In this document: positions 55,400 to 64,000 of the stretch, one piece after another | Layout: every line of letters begins with the position of its first letter | Numbering within the stretch: the stretch's first letter is position 1 | Source: a bacterium | GTDB lineage: Bacteria > SAR324 > XYD2-FULL-50-16 | Direction of reading: 5' to 3' | Length of the DNA stretch: 64,000 nt | Assembly (NCBI GenBank): GCA_018829445.1 | Contig: JAHJTV010000015.1 | Span: forward strand, 62,001-126,000 | Notes under the pieces: generated by a model | The model's input: the letters and a program-made list of their open reading frames with translations, nothing else | Told to the model about the DNA's origin: nothing | Databases searched by the model: none | Program-made: the position numbers and the translations under genes

Positions 55400-55582
55400 A
55401 TCCGGTCTAATTAGAAACTGCCCGGTTGTCTGATGTTTCGGCAAGAAGTTATGGGAAGCGAGTGGTTTCTAAATTATCCAACAGAATTTCCTGAAGGCTA
55501 CTCCACATCAAGTTTTCCAGATCTCAACAACATTGCTGAAAGACATTCGGTAATCAAGCAGTGTGACTTACCCATATTTTAC

Positions 55583-56071
55583 TCAATCTTCAATTAATCC
55601 ACAAAAATCAGGGTGATCTCTAAGAGAACGCAGGAGTTGATCTTCCCAACGATCAAGTCTGTTTTTCATCATTCTGTTGAGATGCTGCATGAATAAGTAT
55701 CCCATGGGTTTATCGTTTTCAAACACCTCCAGAAGACGTTTGCCGTCAATGGTAAATACGTCGCTATCCTCTGCACATTTGGCCATCATTGAAAATGGCT
55801 CTCTGGCAATGATGGCTGACCAGCCGAAAGAGTATCCGGGTTTTATTGCTCCCATGGAGATGGTAACTTTCGATGAGATTCTTTTCTGTAAAAGAATTTT
55901 CCCCTGTTTCAGCATATAAAACTTCTCAGCCTTGTCCTTTTCATCGAAGACAACCTCATCTTCTTTGTATTTTATCAGTGTTATATGCGGTTCCAGTTGA
56001 GATAGCACGCTGTTTGACATTTTGTTGAGGATCACAATATTTTTGAGCTCGGAAGTTAGGTTCATGTGCAT
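55583..56071 (-). CDS. Cyclic-nucleotide-binding-domain protein
   Basis: This 162-residue protein is a single cNMP-binding-like beta roll: YKEDEVVFDEKDKAEKFYML near residues 35-55, then KQGKILLQKRI and IKPGYSFGWSAIIAREPF, followed by a C-terminal helix (LFMQHLNRMMKNRLDRW). No DNA-binding domain is attached. It lies 18 bases after the antiporter subunit gene at 56090 in the same direction. It may therefore regulate or report on that complex; this is inference from position. Confidence 0.85.
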   Translation of the reverse strand: MHMNLTSELKNIVILNKMSNSVLSQLEPHITLIKYKEDEVVFDEKDKAEKFYMLKQGKILLQKRISSKVTISMGAIKPGYSFGWSAIIAREPFSMMAKCAEDSDVFTIDGKRLLEVFENDKPMGYLFMQHLNRMMKNRLDRWEDQLLRSLRDHPDFCGLIED

Positions 56072-56089
56072 TATCCGTTTTCGCGTCCA

Positions 56090-57568
56090 TTAAAGATTTA
56101 GTGTCTGCACTGTCAGATCTGCCAGGGAGTAAAAGGGTTGAGGGTAGAATAGCAGAATGATTGAGCAGATTGCTGTTAGGATTAATGGGATTAAACACCA
56201 GGCAGGAGCTTCCTTTATGCTCTTGTCAAATCTTGATTCTTCTGCCGGGCTGAAAAACGCCTTATAGACAATGGGGAGGAAATAAGCGGCATTCAAAACC
56301 GAGCTTACTAACAACACAATCAACATTCCAATCTGATTGGCTTCAAGTGTTCCCAGAACAAGGAACCATTTGCTGATAAACCCTCCGCCGGGTGGCAAGC
56401 CAATCACGCTTAACGACCCAAATAGAAAAGCCAGCATCGTCAAGGGCATGCGTAGTCCAATCCCTTTCATGTCACTGATGTTTTTGATGCCAGTTGTTAC
56501 AAAAATTGCTCCGGCACAAAAGAATAGTGTTATTTTTCCAAATGCATGCATTGCGATATGCAACATTCCCCCTTTTAACCCCAGTGGGGTAAGGAGAGCC
56601 GCTCCTAAAACTATGTAGGAAAGTTGACCGATAGTTGAAAAAGCTAGTCGAGACTTTAGATTATCCTGAGCCAGGGCAATAAGAGATGCTGTAATGATGG
56701 TGAAAGCGGCAATATAACATACCGGTGTCCCCAGGTTGTGAAGTTGAAGTGTATCTATTCCGAAAACACCGGTTAGGACGCGAAAAATACAAAATACTCC
56801 AACTTTTACGACAGCTACAGCGTGAAGAAGGGCACTGACAGGTGTCGGTGCCACCATCGCTGCCGGCAACCAGGAGTGAAATGGCATAATTCCCGCTTTT
56901 GCAAAACCGAAAACCAGGAGTAACAGCAGAATAACAAGGGTTAGTGTCGATTCTAATTCTGCCAGCAGACCCTTACTCGAAAAGTCCAATGATCCGGTTG
57001 TCTGGTAAATGATAATCATTGCAGGGAGAACCAGACCAATCGAAGAACCAACGATGTATGCCAGGTATTTTCTACCTGCAGTTTTAGCCTCCCTATCTTG
57101 ATGATGGGTTACCAAAGGGTAGGTGGCAAACGACAGCATCTCGTAAAACAGGTACATTGTCAGCAGGTTTGCGGAAAATGCAACTCCGATGGTGGCGGAT
57201 AAGGATACGGCAAAAAAGCAAAAATATCTGGTTTGACTATGTTCCTTTAACCCTCGCATATATCCAATGGAATATGCCGAGGTTAAAATCCAAAGAAAGG
57301 AGGAAACAAGCGCAAATAAAAGTCCAAAAGAATCGACCTTAAGGTGAATAGCCAGATCAGGAAGAACTTGAAAAATGTTAAAGCTGATGGTTTTGCCGAG
57401 GAGAACAATCGGAAGCATGGAGAGTACGATAGCGAATTTGAGGATCGCAGCGATAAACGTCCAACCTTCTCTTATGTTAGGCTTTTTCCACGATACAATA
57501 ATCAGCGGTACAACTCCCAACGAGACCAGAATGGCAAGGAGCGGTTTTATTGAAACAATAGCTTCCAT
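56090..57568 (-). CDS. Antiporter subunit D-like (NuoL/M/N family), copy 3
   Basis: This 492-residue protein has about 14 membrane spans and the proton-channel signature of complex-I-like subunits: FYEMLSFATYPLV with the key Glu in span 5, AKAGIMPFHSWLPAAMVAPT and a Lys-containing SALLHAVAVVKVG segment. It works in the inner membrane as one of the ion-moving subunits. It follows the MrpD gene at 57850 after a 281-base gap containing a REP-like repeat, so it may be expressed partly on its own. Confidence 0.9.
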   Translation of the reverse strand: MEAIVSIKPLLAILVSLGVVPLIIVSWKKPNIREGWTFIAAILKFAIVLSMLPIVLLGKTISFNIFQVLPDLAIHLKVDSFGLLFALVSSFLWILTSAYSIGYMRGLKEHSQTRYFCFFAVSLSATIGVAFSANLLTMYLFYEMLSFATYPLVTHHQDREAKTAGRKYLAYIVGSSIGLVLPAMIIIYQTTGSLDFSSKGLLAELESTLTLVILLLLLVFGFAKAGIMPFHSWLPAAMVAPTPVSALLHAVAVVKVGVFCIFRVLTGVFGIDTLQLHNLGTPVCYIAAFTIITASLIALAQDNLKSRLAFSTIGQLSYIVLGAALLTPLGLKGGMLHIAMHAFGKITLFFCAGAIFVTTGIKNISDMKGIGLRMPLTMLAFLFGSLSVIGLPPGGGFISKWFLVLGTLEANQIGMLIVLLVSSVLNAAYFLPIVYKAFFSPAEESRFDKSIKEAPAWCLIPLILTAICSIILLFYPQPFYSLADLTVQTLNL

Positions 57569-57651
57569 ATGATTTAGGATAATTTTTTACTCACAGTTTT
57601 CCCGAATTGTTAAACACGAATTAACTTAATAACTTGAAAGGTTAGGTTTCT

Positions 57652-57725
57652 CTGTCATGCCGGACTTGATCCGGCATCCAGCGTTTTGAAATAATAATGG
57701 ATTCCGTGTCAAGCACGGAATGGCA
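57652..57725. repeat. REP-like repeat, similar to the copy at 20320
   Basis: CCGGACTTGATCCGG and GGATTCCGTGTCAAGCACGGAATG, with a conserved spacer (CAGCGTTTTGAAATAATAA) close to that at 20320-20392. It lies between two antiporter genes of the same operon direction, where it could cut or process the transcript. Confidence 0.82.
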
Positions 57726-57849
57726 GTATATCAGCTTTCTTTGGTCTATATTTTAATAAATTGTACAAGATCTCAAAAATTGCCAGTTAGCAATATTATT
57801 GTAATAGTCTGTTATCCTTTTAAATAAAAAAAATGGAATCAATTTCGAA

Positions 57850-59328
57850 TTAGGGCATAACCGGTAGAATTATATACGTAACGAATTCATTTGTATAAAG
57901 CCCTGATAAAACCAAAAGACCGGCAGTAATTAATGCCGGGATTAGCATCCCGATTGGCGCTTCTCTGATCGTTGCCGATCCGTGTCCTTTAACATTTGAA
58001 TTGTCCCCAGAGGAGAAAAAACCAATTTCAATGATCCGAAAGAACAGAATGGTGTTAACAAGACTGCTAAAAAGCAAAGCAATTACAAAACCCCATTGAT
58101 TCGCAACAATACCTCCCTTGATAAGATACCATTTACTAAAAAAACCGCAGGTAGGTGGAACACCGATGATGGAAAATCCCCCTATAATGAATACTGTCAT
58201 TGAAACTGGCATCTTGGAGATAATTCCTTTAAGATCTTCAAATCTTTCGATCTTTGTCATGTATTTGATATTTCCGACAGCCAGGAATAAGCAGAGTGTC
58301 ATTAAGGCATCGTTTGCGATGTGCAGGATTGCGCCGGTCATACCATCACTGTTTCCCAACCAGAAACCACCCACCATGTATCCGACTTCAGCTATGATTA
58401 TAAATGACAGCATTTTGAACAGATTCTTTTGAGCCAAAGCCAATACAGACCCCATAACAATGGCAACAATGGCAATCCAGACAACAACCGCTGTCAAAAG
58501 CTGGTTTGAAAATGAAAAAGCGGGAGTAAAGAGCGAAAAAACCAAACGAATCATCACATAGATCATGACTTTTGTTGTTAAGGGAGCAATCAGGCTACTG
58601 GCAGCGGAAGGCGAATAAGAATAGGCGTTGGGGAGCCAATTGTGAAGAGGGAATAGTGCCATCTTGATGAAGAGACCGATAAGACAAAGCACAAAGCCAA
58701 AAACGATGGTTTTGGAGGTCTGCAATGCTGGTATCAGAGTCGCCAGATCAGCCATGTTAAGCGAGCCGGTGGTTAAGTACAGATACCCGATTCCTAACAG
58801 ATAGAAGCTGGCGCCAATTGTGCCCATAAACACATAGTTTAATCCTGCCAATGGAGCATGGCTCCTTCCCAGTCCGATCAGGGCATAACCGGTGAGTGCG
58901 GTAATCTCTAATAAAACATACAGATTGAAGGCATCCCCTGTGATGGTTATTCCCAATAATCCTGTTACAAACAAGACATACAGGGCGTAAAATGCACCAG
59001 ATTTTTCCTTGAACTCCTGATCAACCTTCGGTTTTGCTGCGACCAGGTTTAGTAGTGCCACCAGGGTGATTAAAACCAGTACAAAAGCATTCAAATGGTC
59101 AACTTTGTACTCGATGCCAATGGGAGGCGGCCAACCACCAAGGCGGTATGATATGATCTGTACCTCAAATATACTTAGAAGCAGTTCGACTGAAATATAA
59201 AGAGCTGCTGTCAAAGTAATAACGGCTATGGGATAGCAGAACCGTTGGTTGAGCCATCCGAAAGCGGTGATAATAAATGCCGCTATTAATGGCAAAGTAA
59301 TCAGCAATGCCGGATATTGTAATATCAT
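57850..59328 (-). CDS. mrpD: Monovalent cation/proton antiporter subunit D
   Basis: This 492-residue protein has 14 or so spans. LYVLLEITALTGYALIGLG contains the conserved Glu, FIKMALFPLHNWLPNAYSYSP the Lys-His channel region and SSLIAPLTTKV the second Lys. It is immediately downstream of mrpC with a 4-base overlap, as in Mrp operons. It should couple proton entry to Na+ export. Length and motifs match MrpD rather than the NuoL-like subunit at 62033. Confidence 0.92.
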   Translation of the reverse strand: MILQYPALLITLPLIAAFIITAFGWLNQRFCYPIAVITLTAALYISVELLLSIFEVQIISYRLGGWPPPIGIEYKVDHLNAFVLVLITLVALLNLVAAKPKVDQEFKEKSGAFYALYVLFVTGLLGITITGDAFNLYVLLEITALTGYALIGLGRSHAPLAGLNYVFMGTIGASFYLLGIGYLYLTTGSLNMADLATLIPALQTSKTIVFGFVLCLIGLFIKMALFPLHNWLPNAYSYSPSAASSLIAPLTTKVMIYVMIRLVFSLFTPAFSFSNQLLTAVVVWIAIVAIVMGSVLALAQKNLFKMLSFIIIAEVGYMVGGFWLGNSDGMTGAILHIANDALMTLCLFLAVGNIKYMTKIERFEDLKGIISKMPVSMTVFIIGGFSIIGVPPTCGFFSKWYLIKGGIVANQWGFVIALLFSSLVNTILFFRIIEIGFFSSGDNSNVKGHGSATIREAPIGMLIPALITAGLLVLSGLYTNEFVTYIILPVMP

Positions 59329-59723
59329 TTGGATTGTATAATGGAATGAATTTGATCCTCCTCGAGAGTCCCATACTGCCGGTGGACTTTTATTGCCAAA
59401 GCCAGCGCAACACCAAGCGTGGCCACAGAAACCACAATCGCTGTCAGCATCAGAACATGGGGTAAAGGATTAATGTAATCTGCTGGTATAATAGTTGGTT
59501 CGGACTCTCCGTGAAGTACATGGCTAATTATTGGAATGGTGGCTCCTTTTTTTGCACCTATAGAGACATAAAAAAGAATGATCGATGTTTGGAAGATGTT
59601 CATACCGATAATTTTTTTTATCAGATTTTTCTTGGCAATCATGGCGTATAGCCCAATCATCATTAAGATGGCGAAAGCCCAGAAATTATATTTTGCAATC
59701 AGAAGATTCACAAAAGTAGCCAT
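59325..59723 (-). CDS. mrpC: Antiporter subunit C (NuoK-like)
   Basis: This 132-residue protein has three membrane spans and the NuoK/MrpC pattern: LIGLYAMIAKKNLIKKIIGMNIFQTSIILFY (residues about 20-50) and PLPHVLMLTAIVVSVA near residue 86. The conserved buried Glu is less obvious here. It lies directly downstream of mrpB, with adjoining stop and start, and overlaps mrpD by 4 bases. Confidence 0.92.
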   Translation of the reverse strand: MATFVNLLIAKYNFWAFAILMMIGLYAMIAKKNLIKKIIGMNIFQTSIILFYVSIGAKKGATIPIISHVLHGESEPTIIPADYINPLPHVLMLTAIVVSVATLGVALALAIKVHRQYGTLEEDQIHSIIQSK

Positions 59724-60554
59724 TTATAATCCTTCTTTGTGTTTACCGGAAGAAGAGATGTTATAATATAACCAAATCATCACAGCCATAACAGACAGCC
59801 CGACACCGACTTCCACGATTAATATCCCATGGGATCTGGCCCATACCGAATCAGTGGCCAACAGATCAGCTAGAGCACTGTAATCGAGAAAGGATGCTCC
59901 CATCAACAAACAGAGCATGCCGGTGCCGGCGTAAAGAAAAACTCCGGCGGAAGAAAGCAATGCCCCTTTCTTTTCACTCAGGCGGCCGATTGTTGAACGG
60001 AGATCATGGGAAATGGCAAACAGGATAATTGAGGCACCCAGGATAACCCCCCCCTGAAATCCGCCCCCCGGGCTGTGGTGTCCATGGGCGATAACATACA
60101 ATGCAAAAATCTGAAGAAACGGAATGACCATGCGGCAAGTGGTTTTTATAATCAGATCGTAGGGTGTCCATTGTGAGTCAATCCTTTCAAAATTTGGATT
60201 TGCGAGGGGCAGGTTTCCACCCTCTTCAATGTGCACGATGACTCCGGTGTTGATGTGGCGAAATAATCGACTTCTCGCCTGTTTTCCTTCAAATTTCCTG
60301 AGCAGAATAAAACAAGCCAGACCGGCGGCAAAAATAACTGTTGTTTCGAACATGGTATCAAAACTCCGGTAGTCTGCTAAAACTGCAGTTACGACATTGG
60401 GAACAGCCGTTTCTTCAACCGCCTGTTTGATATAGTAGGGTGAGACATGCATACTGGCCGGTGACAATGGGTCGCTCCAGGCAGGAAATTCTCCAATGCC
60501 GTATATGAATAGTATTCCCGTTAAAGCGACAACTATTAATCCAATCCGTTTCAA
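59724..60554 (-). CDS. mrpB: Antiporter subunit B with MbhE-like N-terminal extension
   Basis: This 276-residue protein is longer than a stand-alone MrpB (about 140). The first 100 residues, with TMFETTVIFAAGLACFILL, match the MbhE/MrpA C-terminal part. From about residue 130 the MnhB domain follows (ICRMVIPFLQIFALYVIAHG-type start, GHHSPGGGFQGGVILGAS). In this operon the MrpA functions are split: MbhD is separate and MbhE is fused to MrpB. The start overlaps the MbhD gene by 4 bases. Confidence 0.92.
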   Translation of the reverse strand: MKRIGLIVVALTGILFIYGIGEFPAWSDPLSPASMHVSPYYIKQAVEETAVPNVVTAVLADYRSFDTMFETTVIFAAGLACFILLRKFEGKQARSRLFRHINTGVIVHIEEGGNLPLANPNFERIDSQWTPYDLIIKTTCRMVIPFLQIFALYVIAHGHHSPGGGFQGGVILGASIILFAISHDLRSTIGRLSEKKGALLSSAGVFLYAGTGMLCLLMGASFLDYSALADLLATDSVWARSHGILIVEVGVGLSVMAVMIWLYYNISSSGKHKEGL

Positions 60555-60796
60555 TCTTTGCTCCTTCTGGTTGTTTGGAATACTGCAGCAACGAATAAAA
60601 CAGTGCTCACCCCTGCTCCGACGGAAGCTTCAGTAAAAGCAACATCAACCGCTCCCATGATCGCCCAAAGTAAACACATTAAAAAGCTATAGGCTCCAAA
60701 TAGAATGGCAGCACCTAGCAGATCTTTGATCGTTATGGTTGCGATGCCGCAAATGATGACAAAAGTGAGAATGATAATATCAAATTGCCAAATCAT
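60551..60796 (-). CDS. MbhD-like subunit (DUF4040)
   Basis: This 81-residue membrane protein has two to three spans and the DUF4040/MbhD block AVDVAFTEASVGAGVS near residues 49-64, part of the C-terminal portion of MrpA. In membrane-bound hydrogenases and related antiporters it is encoded separately, as here. It overlaps mrpB by 4 bases and follows mrpG by 20. Confidence 0.9.
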   Translation of the reverse strand: MIWQFDIIILTFVIICGIATITIKDLLGAAILFGAYSFLMCLLWAIMGAVDVAFTEASVGAGVSTVLFVAAVFQTTRRSKD

Positions 60797-60816
60797 AAGA
60801 GTTTATTGTTAAAGTT

Positions 60817-61155
60817 TTACATACCCTCTTCAACCGTTGAGGAGTTGTCTTTTGTCCATGGTTTTAATCCGGCAATAAATCCTGCGTCGATAATAGCATG
60901 GGTAGCTGTTGGACTGGTAATAAAGACTGAAATCACGATTATCATGATTTTAATCGCTGTGAAAATCGAATTCGATGAAAGATCATGCAGTGTATAAAGA
61001 GCCATTCCCGACATGGTTAGCAGGAGACCGGCGGTATCCAGTTTACCGGCAGGATGTAGCCTTGAATAAAAATCCGGGAATCTGATGATTCCAACGGCTC
61101 CACCTGTAAAAAAGGCCAAACCGCTTATTAATAAAGCTATAACAATAAAATCCAT
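60817..61155 (-). CDS. mrpG: Antiporter subunit G
   Basis: This 112-residue protein has three spans and the MrpG pattern: GGAVGIIRFPDFYSRLHPAG near residues 18-37, and a third span with TATHAIIDAGF. MrpG sits at the base of the antiporter, next to MrpE and MrpF. It follows mrpF after 24 bases. Confidence 0.92.
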   Translation of the reverse strand: MDFIVIALLISGLAFFTGGAVGIIRFPDFYSRLHPAGKLDTAGLLLTMSGMALYTLHDLSSNSIFTAIKIMIIVISVFITSPTATHAIIDAGFIAGLKPWTKDNSSTVEEGM

Positions 61156-61179
61156 ACCAACCCCTTTGCTTCGAATGAG

Positions 61180-61455
61180 TTATTCGTCCTGAAGTCCTTT
61201 TCGTTTTTGGAAATACTTGGATGCTGCCAATACGGCGATAAAATTCAGCATTGAATAGGCGATGGCGATATCCACGAACATATCCACACGATTGAAAATA
61301 AGTCCTATCAGTACTAATAATGCAGTTGTCTTACTACCGATGGCGTTGACCCCGATAAGCCTGTCCAAAGTTGTCGGGCCGAACACAGCCCGGTATAGTG
61401 ACAGTATCATGAGCAGGCATATAAAAATGCCGGAATAGAGAAAAATCGAGTCCAT
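61180..61455 (-). CDS. mrpF: Antiporter subunit F
   Basis: This 91-residue protein has three spans and the MrpF block RAVFGPTTLDRLIGVNAIG (about 23-41), with VDIAIAYSMLNFIAVLAASKYF near the C-terminus. Its start shares one base with the stop of mrpE, indicating translational coupling. Confidence 0.93.
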   Translation of the reverse strand: MDSIFLYSGIFICLLMILSLYRAVFGPTTLDRLIGVNAIGSKTTALLVLIGLIFNRVDMFVDIAIAYSMLNFIAVLAASKYFQKRKGLQDE

Positions 61456-61991
61456 TATTTATTAAATATTTTTGCGATTCTCGTTTCCATATCGCCAGGT
61501 AAAGATTCAGCTGAGGCTGAATCAATCACATGTACCTCGAAATCCCCAAAATCGGTAGCATATACTGTAATAGTACCTGGCGTCAGTGTGATTGAATTGG
61601 CAAAAGTGGTGATGGCAAGGTCTCCTTTTAGGCTGCTTTTGAATTTAATTATTTTTGGATCGATCAGATCCATCATCTTCGGATGGAACACCAGATACAT
61701 GACATGAATATTGGCCAGAAAAACCTGGAACAATAACCAGGGTATATACATGAAAAATTTTGGTACTTGAATTGGAATCCTGCTGTAATCATAGGACGAA
61801 AATATCAAGTCACTGGAAAAGAAAGAAACCAGGAAGCAGGAGATTAACCCCAAACTCAAATGAAACAGATCAAATCGTCCTGAAAGGATCACCCAAATGG
61901 GCAGCAGGATAAAAAAAGTCATGAAAAAAGGTAATCCAAATCGAGCAGGCTTGGGTTTGTTTTGATTGTCAGATTTAGATGCAGTATCCAA
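61455..61991 (-). CDS. mrpE: Antiporter subunit E
   Basis: This 178-residue protein has two N-terminal spans followed by the cytoplasmic MrpE domain with NSITLTPGTITVYATD near residue 137-153, the hallmark of the family. It stabilises the complex and links MrpF and MrpG. The first 22 residues are hydrophilic and may be an optional leader. It is the second gene of the visible operon after 62033. Confidence 0.92.
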   Translation of the reverse strand: MDTASKSDNQNKPKPARFGLPFFMTFFILLPIWVILSGRFDLFHLSLGLISCFLVSFFSSDLIFSSYDYSRIPIQVPKFFMYIPWLLFQVFLANIHVMYLVFHPKMMDLIDPKIIKFKSSLKGDLAITTFANSITLTPGTITVYATDFGDFEVHVIDSASAESLPGDMETRIAKIFNK

Positions 61992-62032
61992 GAGACCTCC
62001 TGAAAAAAATAAGTCCTCATGTTTGCTCGAAA

Positions 62033-63799
62033 CTAACGGGTAATCCCAATTAAAATCAGCATGCAGAGAATCAAAAGAGACAAACAGGCTCCAACTCCGA
62101 CCGGCGTTTTAAATGTGCTAAAATCTTCAACCTCCTCTGCCCCTTCTTTTGGCGGAGATTCTCCCCCACGGGTTAATGCAATAGCAATTTGACGGGGATT
62201 TTGGCTTATCTGTGCCAGCCTGAGTACGATAATCATCACTATGGATTGAGCCCTTGAGCGAGTGGATTCAAGTGGCCCCAGACAAAAAGCGAATAACTTA
62301 CGCCCCAGTATTCTATAAAACCAATCTGTATCGACGCTGATAGACAATTCACCTCCCAGTTTATCGAGAAATATCCAAAATGCTGCCAATGTCAACAACA
62401 GCAGCTGCACCATAACGATGACACGATTTGCTTCATAGGGCTGAAAACTCACGGAATAGGGAAGCAGATCATATAGAATTTTGGGATAAATCCCCGTCAG
62501 AATGCAGAGAACGGCCCCTAAACCCATTGCCAGTAGCATGTTAAGTGGGGGTTCTTTTGCGCGGGGAATGCTCTTTTCCCCACTTTCGGATTTCCCGAAC
62601 CAGGTACCCCAGGGCAGTTTTAGACCCGTATGCAGAAAAGTACCAACAGAAGCCAGGTGCAGCATTAATTCAATGGAGGGTCGGTGCAACCCGCCCGCTG
62701 CAGCAACCACCATGGTTTTACTGACAAAGCCGTTAAACAAGGGAACGGCAGAGATGGAGAAAGCGCCAATCATGTATAATCCCATGGTTATTGGCATTTT
62801 TTTATATAATTGGCGCCCCTGCAGATCGGTTAGTTTTCGCCGTCCCGTTACTTGAATAACAGCTCCCATGCCCATGAATAAAACAGCTTTATAGAGTATA
62901 TGACAAAAAGCATGAGCGCTGGCTCCATTAATGGCAAGTTGACTGCCAAGCCCAACCCCACAAACCATGTATCCAACCTGGCTGATGATGTGATAGGCCA
63001 ACAGCCTTCTTATATCATTTTCCAATACTGCGTAAACAACGCCATACAGTGCCATAATAGCACCCAACCATACCAAGAGCTCAACCCCCGGAAACGAGCG
63101 GATTAATACATAAACTGCCGATTTTGTCGTAAAAGCTGTCATAAAAACTGCGCCTGTGATGGTAGCTTCAGGGTAAGCATCGGCTAGCCAGGCGTGGAAA
63201 GGAGGAACAGCGGCGTTGATGATAAACCCCAACAGTATCAGTTTTGAAGCCAGTGGTTGAAAATCAAATACAGTGAATTCAATGGAGCCGGTGGCGTTTA
63301 CATGCATAACAATCCCGGCCAACAGAATACATCCCCCGGTCGTGTGAACCAGGATGTATCTTAATCCGGCATTGAGGGATGATTTTGTTCGCGAATACCA
63401 GATCAGAAATACTGATGAAGCGGCCATCAATTCCCAAAATACAAACAATGAAAACAGCTCTCCTGAAAAGACAACACCCAACGTGCTTCCGACATAAAGA
63501 TAAGCAGCAGTGTGTTGACCTGTCTCTTTGATATGAATGGCGTAAAGAATACTGATAAAAGAGGCAATGACAAAAACGTAACCAAAAACAAGGGCGAGCT
63601 TGTCGACTTTTCCAAAAACCAGGTCGTAGTCAAGAAAACCAATGGTCCAATAAGTCCCCGTTGTCATGGTTAGCAGGTTTGTAAAAGCCAGAACGGGAAT
63701 GAGCAAGGCGACTGCTTGTTTTAATCTTCTGTTTCGTAAAACAGGAAGAAGTAATGCTCCGATGAAATAGATCAAAAACGGGGGAATGGACTCAATCAT
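62033..63799 (-). CDS. NuoL/M-like antiporter subunit (D-type), copy 1
   Basis: I start at the ATG at 63797-63799, behind GAGAGG, giving 588 residues. About 14-16 spans are predicted. LFVFWELMAASSVFLIW holds the conserved Glu, AAVPPFHAWLADAYPEATI the channel region, and TAFTTKSAVYVLI the Lys. The C-terminal hydrophilic region (about 515-560) between two spans is unusual. It stands first of the three proton-conducting subunits, where MrpA lies in classical operons, so it may replace the MrpA N-terminal part. Confidence 0.9.
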   Translation of the reverse strand: MIESIPPFLIYFIGALLLPVLRNRRLKQAVALLIPVLAFTNLLTMTTGTYWTIGFLDYDLVFGKVDKLALVFGYVFVIASFISILYAIHIKETGQHTAAYLYVGSTLGVVFSGELFSLFVFWELMAASSVFLIWYSRTKSSLNAGLRYILVHTTGGCILLAGIVMHVNATGSIEFTVFDFQPLASKLILLGFIINAAVPPFHAWLADAYPEATITGAVFMTAFTTKSAVYVLIRSFPGVELLVWLGAIMALYGVVYAVLENDIRRLLAYHIISQVGYMVCGVGLGSQLAINGASAHAFCHILYKAVLFMGMGAVIQVTGRRKLTDLQGRQLYKKMPITMGLYMIGAFSISAVPLFNGFVSKTMVVAAAGGLHRPSIELMLHLASVGTFLHTGLKLPWGTWFGKSESGEKSIPRAKEPPLNMLLAMGLGAVLCILTGIYPKILYDLLPYSVSFQPYEANRVIVMVQLLLLTLAAFWIFLDKLGGELSISVDTDWFYRILGRKLFAFCLGPLESTRSRAQSIVMIIVLRLAQISQNPRQIAIALTRGGESPPKEGAEEVEDFSTFKTPVGVGACLSLLILCMLILIGITR

Positions 63800-64000
63800 A
63801 GAACCTCTCATCTTTCATCAACCAAAGATGACCGAGCCACTTAGAAACGATAATGATGAAAATACACCCGAAAAACCCAAAAAAAACATCAAAGACAGGA
63901 ATACTCTGCCACCAAAAATGTGGATTCAGGTTTGGGAAGACAAATCCAAGGACCGACGCAATCAGGATACACACAATTAAAGCTATTCGTAACTTTATAA
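63792..64000 (-). CDS. Small membrane protein, partial at right edge
   Basis: The minus-strand frame runs from the window's right edge to a stop at 63792, at least 69 residues (readable part includes IKLRIALIVCILIASVLGFV). Two membrane spans are visible, with the linker PHFWWQSIPVFDVFFGFFGC and the tail KWLGHLWLMKDERFYD. This linker-tail pattern occurs in small proteins encoded at the head of complex-I-like antiporter operons of proteobacteria, to my recollection. It overlaps the next gene by 8 bases. The start is outside the window. Confidence 0.7.
   Translation of the reverse strand, partial: IKLRIALIVCILIASVLGFVFPNLNPHFWWQSIPVFDVFFGFFGCIFIIIVSKWLGHLWLMKDERFYD

Noticed and set aside
60152..60361. 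69-codon frame inside the mrpB gene
   Set aside because: It is antiparallel in frame only and lies within a well-supported subunit.

Overview
The window reads as chromosome from a moderately AT-rich Gram-negative bacterium. Evidence for this is an O-antigen or exopolysaccharide locus with Wzx and Wzy proteins, a dTDP-rhamnose pathway, a Tat subunit, a lipoprotein with a lipobox, and separate GlnRS and GluRS. Gene content and the Mbh/Mrp-type antiporter layout fit a proteobacterial or Desulfobacterota-like lineage, but the exact taxon cannot be fixed from the sequence alone. TTG start codons are common. No rRNA or tRNA gene, CRISPR array, transposase or integrase was seen.

Positions 1-28487 are a surface-glycan locus. 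It opens with an acyl-tailoring block (FkbH-like loader, acyl carrier protein, MaoC-like hydratase, SDR reductase, acetyltransferase). Next come a GT2 glycosyltransferase, a polysaccharide deacetylase and an unusual DegT-aminotransferase/FemAB-acyltransferase fusion. A set of sugar-nucleotide genes follows (WecB 2-epimerase, several epimerases/reductases, two GT4 enzymes, a DUF362 protein). This part ends in a reductase / WecA-WbpL-type initiating transferase / WbpM-type 4,6-dehydratase trio. A Wzy/WaaL-like protein on the opposite strand, another GT4, a Wzx-like flippase and rfbB, rfbC-rfbA and rfbD complete the locus. The genes together predict a lipid-linked, polymerised and acyl-decorated glycan containing a 2-acetamido-2,6-dideoxyhexose and rhamnose.

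Positions 28494-52490 hold mainly housekeeping genes: glnS, gltX, fmt, hflX, a hybrid histidine kinase with a degenerate receiver, a metallophosphoesterase, xseB, a COG4324-type lipoprotein peptidase, tatA, an HtrA-like protease, typA, a YcgN-type cysteine-cluster protein, and rarA fused to an extra C-terminal domain. Three sizeable proteins in the window (32804-33817, 34565-36217, 53013-53936) have no family I recognise.

Positions 55583-64000 form a leftward operon for a multisubunit cation/proton antiporter of the Mrp/Mbh type. It has three NuoL/M/N-like subunits, MrpB, C, E, F and G, a separate MbhD-like subunit and no full-length MrpA. The last gene downstream is a cyclic-nucleotide-binding-domain protein.

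The intergenic regions are rich in small non-coding repeats. REP-like palindromes occur at about ten places, and a 172-bp unit is repeated in tandem. A 207-bp MITE carries a perfect 7-bp target duplication, and a second copy of it has been split by two other elements. A pair of 164-bp terminal-inverted-repeat elements flanks the orphan gene at 53013-53936 in opposite orientations. This repeat ecology is the most unusual aspect of the window.
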